Below, piece by piece: positions 61,344 to 64,000 of a stretch of 64,000 nt of DNA (position 1 is the stretch's first letter; each line of letters begins with the position of its first letter). The DNA comes from Bog-532 sp963830385. GTDB lineage: Bacteria; Actinomycetota; Actinomycetes; Streptosporangiales; Streptosporangiaceae. The position numbers and the translations under genes are program-made. Where the stretch lies: the NCBI GenBank assembly GCA_963830385.1, contig CAWHMD010000002.1:868001-932000 (forward strand), in the 5' to 3' direction. Below the pieces are notes generated by a model that saw only the letters and a program-made list of their open reading frames with translations, was not told the origin of the DNA and made no database searches.

Positions 61344-62794
61344 CCCAGTAGCCAGTGGTCGGGGGTGATCAGCTCCCGGGCCTGGGCCGGGCCCCACGAG
61401 CCCTGCGGGTAGGGGACGGGCTGCGGCGGCGTATTGAGCAGGGGGGCCGCCACGTCCCAGACCGCGGCCAGGCCGTCCGGGCGGGTGAACAGCGACCGGT
61501 CGCCGATGATCACGTCGTGGATCAGCCGCACGTACGGCGGCAGCGGGTCGGCGCCGTCCAGGCCCGCCAGCGGAATCGCGGCCTTGGCCTCCTCGGTGAT
61601 CAGGGCCGGGCCGGGCTTCTTGGCCACCAGCAGCACGTCGATCTCGCCGTCGCCGGACAGCGAGAACGACAGCACATTGGAGTCGGCCTCAACCTTCCCG
61701 GCCAGCGGGCCGTCGGGCTCGCGCAGGATGATGCTGACCATCTGCTTCGACTCGGCCAGCCGCTTGCCGGTGCGCAGATAGAAGGGCACGCCGCGCCAGC
61801 GGTCGTTGTCGATCCACAGCTGCGCGGCGACGAACGTGTTCTGGTTCGACTTGGGGTCGATGCCCGGCACGTCGCGGTACCCCTCGTACTGGCCGAGCAC
61901 GACCGCCTTGGGGTCGATGGGCCGGAAGCAGCGGATCACCTCCTCGCGGGCGGCCTGCAGGTCGTCGGCGCCCAGGCTGGCGGGCGGCTCCATGGCCACC
62001 TCGGCGGCGACCTGGAACAGGTGGGTGACCAGCATGTCGAGCACCGCGCCGGTGGCGTCGTAGAACGCCGCCCGGTCGTCGATGTTGAGCGTCTCCGGCA
62101 CGTCGATCTGCACGGACTCGATGTGCTCTCTGCTCCACATGGCGGCGAACAGCCCGTTGGCGAACCGCAGCACGTGCAGGTCCTGGGTGGCTTCCTTACC
62201 CAGGAAGTGGTCGATCCGGTAGACCTGCGACTCGTTCAGTACCGAGTGCACAACCTGGTCGAGCTGCTCGAAGTTCTGCTGCGAGGTGCCGAACGGCTTC
62301 TCGTACACAACCCGGGCGTTCTCGGCCAGCCCGTGCTGGCCCAGCGCCTGCGTCAGCTCGGTGAACGCCACCGGCGGGACCGCCAGGTAGTGGACCAGCT
62401 GGGGGTCACCGCCGAGCTTCTCCTTGGCCTTGGCCAGGTTGTCCAGCAGGCTGCCGGGGTCGTCGCTGTTGAAGCCGCCGCCGGCGAAGAACACCCGCTG
62501 GGAGAAGTCCTGCCAATCGGCCGGATCGGGCTTGGGCCCGAACTCCTCCAGGACGTCGTGGAAGTGAGCCCGGAAGTCCTCGTGCGCCACGTCGCCGCGG
62601 CCGTTGCCGACCAGCAGCCACTGCTCCGGCAGCAGGTGCTCGAGCCACAGCTTGTAGAAGGCGGGCAGGACCATCCGCTTGGCGAGGTCGCCGGTCGCGC
62701 CGAACAGCACGAAGATGGTCGGGCCGGGATCCGGGCTGTCGCCGGAGACGTTCGTCGTGGTGGTGCTAGTCGAGGCACTATTCGCAGTCGCCAT
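61337..62794 (-). CDS. zwf: Glucose-6-phosphate 1-dehydrogenase
   Basis: A 485-residue G6PDH: NADP-binding FVLFGATGDLAKRMVLPAFY, substrate-binding RIDHFLGKEATQDLHVLRFAN, and KPFGTS. It makes 6-phosphogluconolactone and NADPH in the pentose phosphate pathway. No opcA, pgl or tal is adjacent, unlike the common actinobacterial zwf-opcA-pgl operon. This suggests a second, isolated zwf copy; relatives do carry such copies. The N-terminal 20 residues are Ser/Thr-rich. ATG 62794. Confidence 0.95.
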   Translation of the reverse strand: MATANSASTSTTTTNVSGDSPDPGPTIFVLFGATGDLAKRMVLPAFYKLWLEHLLPEQWLLVGNGRGDVAHEDFRAHFHDVLEEFGPKPDPADWQDFSQRVFFAGGGFNSDDPGSLLDNLAKAKEKLGGDPQLVHYLAVPPVAFTELTQALGQHGLAENARVVYEKPFGTSQQNFEQLDQVVHSVLNESQVYRIDHFLGKEATQDLHVLRFANGLFAAMWSREHIESVQIDVPETLNIDDRAAFYDATGAVLDMLVTHLFQVAAEVAMEPPASLGADDLQAAREEVIRCFRPIDPKAVVLGQYEGYRDVPGIDPKSNQNTFVAAQLWIDNDRWRGVPFYLRTGKRLAESKQMVSIILREPDGPLAGKVEADSNVLSFSLSGDGEIDVLLVAKKPGPALITEEAKAAIPLAGLDGADPLPPYVRLIHDVIIGDRSLFTRPDGLAAVWDVAAPLLNTPPQPVPYPQGSWGPAQARELITPDHWLLGQ

Positions 62795-62852
62795 GACCCA
62801 TAACCTAGTCGGCGACCTTGCCAGGCAGCTTCCGGGTGGCAAAGGTGAAGGT

Positions 62853-64000
62853 ATGGGTGTGCTGAACATGGACAGGCAGGCCGCCGCGGCCGAAGCGGCC
62901 GGGCGGATGGCAGAGACCGCGACCGCGTGGCTGGCGGCGCTCGAGCCGGACCAGCGAGAGGTGGCCACCCGGCCCGCGCCCGGGACCGGGCTCGAGTCCG
63001 AGACCGAGCGGCAGCGGTGGTTCTACACCCCGACCGACCACGGCGGGCTGACCCTGGGCGCGCAGACCTCCGCCCAGCAGCGGCTCGCGCACCAGCTGAT
63101 CGCCTCCGGGCTGTCCCGGGCCGGCTACGTCACCGTGGCCACGATCATCGGGCTGGAGAACATCCTCGACCACACCGAGGGCTGGGTGGCCGGCTTCGAG
63201 CGCGACCGGGGCCGCGACCCCGAGCTGTACTACCTGCGGGTATTCGGTGAGCCGGGCGGTACCGAGCCGTGGGGCTGGCGGTTCGGCGGGCACCACGTCT
63301 CGCTCAACAACCTGGTCGTGGACGGCCGGGTGCAGGCGATGACCCCGTGTTTCCTGGGGGCCGACCCGGCCGTCTCGCCGCTGCTCGGCCCGGAGCCGCT
63401 GCGCCCGCTGGCCGGGGCCGAGGAACTGGCCCGGGAGCTGATGCGCTCGCTCGGCCCGGACCAGGAGGCGGCGGCCACCCTGCACCAGCGCGCCCCGTCC
63501 GACATCGTCGGCGGCAACCGCCCCCGCCTGGCGCCCGGCGACCAGATGATCCGGCTGCGGCACATCTGGAACGGCTACTTCACCGACCCGAAGGTCGCCG
63601 CCGACATCCTGGCCCTGGACAACGGCAACGAAGAATTCACCGGCTATGACTCCGACGATCACCGCGAGGTCGCATTGACCGCCGAGCCCCGGGGGCTGCC
63701 CGCCCGTGAGCTCGACGGTGACCAGCGCCGCCAGCTCCGCCGGGTGCTCGCCTGCTACCTGGGCCGGGTGCCCGACCTGGTCTCCCCGTTGGGCGACTAC
63801 GACGACGAACGCGCCCTCGACGCTGTGCACCTGGCCTGGGCCGGCCCGGTGGCCCCCGGCCAGCCCGTCTACTACCGCCTGCAGGGCCCCGGCCTGCTGA
63901 TCGAGTACGACAACGTGCAGCGCCGGGCCAACCACGCCCACTCCGTCTGGCGGGACCCGGAGTCCGACTTCGGCCTCGACGTCCTGGCCGCCCACCGCGC
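62853..64000 (+). CDS. DUF3500 domain protein, truncated by window edge
   Basis: 382 codons are present and the frame is still open at the right edge. Read from ATG 62853 (AAGGTGAAGGT upstream) the protein begins MGVLNMDRQAAAAEAAGRMA and contains the DUF3500 hallmarks RQRWFYTPTDHGGLTLG, RVFGEPGGTEPWGWRFGGHH, and LAPGDQMIRLRHIWNGYFTD. The function of the family is unknown; it is mostly predicted to be cytoplasmic or exported in different taxa. No signal peptide is evident. It is divergent from zwf with 58 bases between. Confidence 0.88.
   Translation, partial: MGVLNMDRQAAAAEAAGRMAETATAWLAALEPDQREVATRPAPGTGLESETERQRWFYTPTDHGGLTLGAQTSAQQRLAHQLIASGLSRAGYVTVATIIGLENILDHTEGWVAGFERDRGRDPELYYLRVFGEPGGTEPWGWRFGGHHVSLNNLVVDGRVQAMTPCFLGADPAVSPLLGPEPLRPLAGAEELARELMRSLGPDQEAAATLHQRAPSDIVGGNRPRLAPGDQMIRLRHIWNGYFTDPKVAADILALDNGNEEFTGYDSDDHREVALTAEPRGLPARELDGDQRRQLRRVLACYLGRVPDLVSPLGDYDDERALDAVHLAWAGPVAPGQPVYYRLQGPGLLIEYDNVQRRANHAHSVWRDPESDFGLDVLAAHR

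Overview
This 64 kb window is chromosomal DNA from a high-GC actinobacterium. The evidence is a WhiB1-type Fe-S regulator, a Kgd/OdhA-type fused 2-oxoglutarate enzyme, a nickel superoxide dismutase with its SodX protease, a SigR-RsrA thiol-stress pair, a PdtaS-type kinase, an SRAP-RsgA-HisN block and frequent GTG starts with ATGA/GTGA overlaps. Gene content resembles Streptomyces or Streptosporangiales more than Mycobacterium, but the genus cannot be fixed from sequence alone. There are no insertion sequences, phage genes, CRISPR arrays, rRNA or tRNA genes that I can see. The window cuts an ABC transporter ATPase at its left edge and a DUF3500 protein at its right edge.

Layout. 0-3 kb: ABC ATPase fragment, an aromatic amino acid lyase with an unusual MIO triad, and an RpiR regulator. 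3-9.5 kb: a translationally coupled glycosyltransferase, methyltransferase and terpene-cyclase-like trio facing an aminotransferase-methyltransferase fusion, then two convergent nitrilase-superfamily genes. 9.6-17.7 kb: a large membrane-anchored BNR-repeat protein divergent from kgd, followed by a DUF6104 gene. 17.7-24.6 kb: a DUF4097-padR operon with a palindromic operator, an oxidoreductase, a VOC protein, malic enzyme and an amino-acid permease. 24.7-28.8 kb: sodX/sodN, an RsbW-like anti-sigma factor with a SigB/SigF-family sigma factor, and a lipid kinase.

28.8-47.6 kb follows an order I recall from M. tuberculosis Rv3219-Rv3228: whiB1, pdtaS, a biotinyl-carrier protein, rshA/sigH, SRAP and rsgA. 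It is interrupted here by a LysR-MFS pair, a bioF-gntR-bioD group, a DUF3311/sodium symporter/ThDP-enzyme operon and two HD-family membrane proteins. aroA is not between SRAP and rsgA. Two regulatory architectures are legible: paired CRP-type sites upstream of whiB1, and a consensus SigR promoter upstream of sigR placed so that transcripts would begin at an in-frame ATG 58 codons ahead of the short sigR start.

47.6-55 kb: DUF2087 protein, hisN, and a tightly coupled five-gene cassette of two unrecognised proteins, a MoxR-type AAA+ ATPase, a VWA/DUF2201-like protein with an altered HExxH, and a DUF1275 membrane protein. This cassette is the best candidate here for an undescribed system. 55-64 kb: a third nitrilase, a small exported protein in a locally AT-richer patch, an ECF42-type sigma factor with a YCII partner, a PolA-like polymerase with altered motifs, zwf and a truncated DUF3500 gene.
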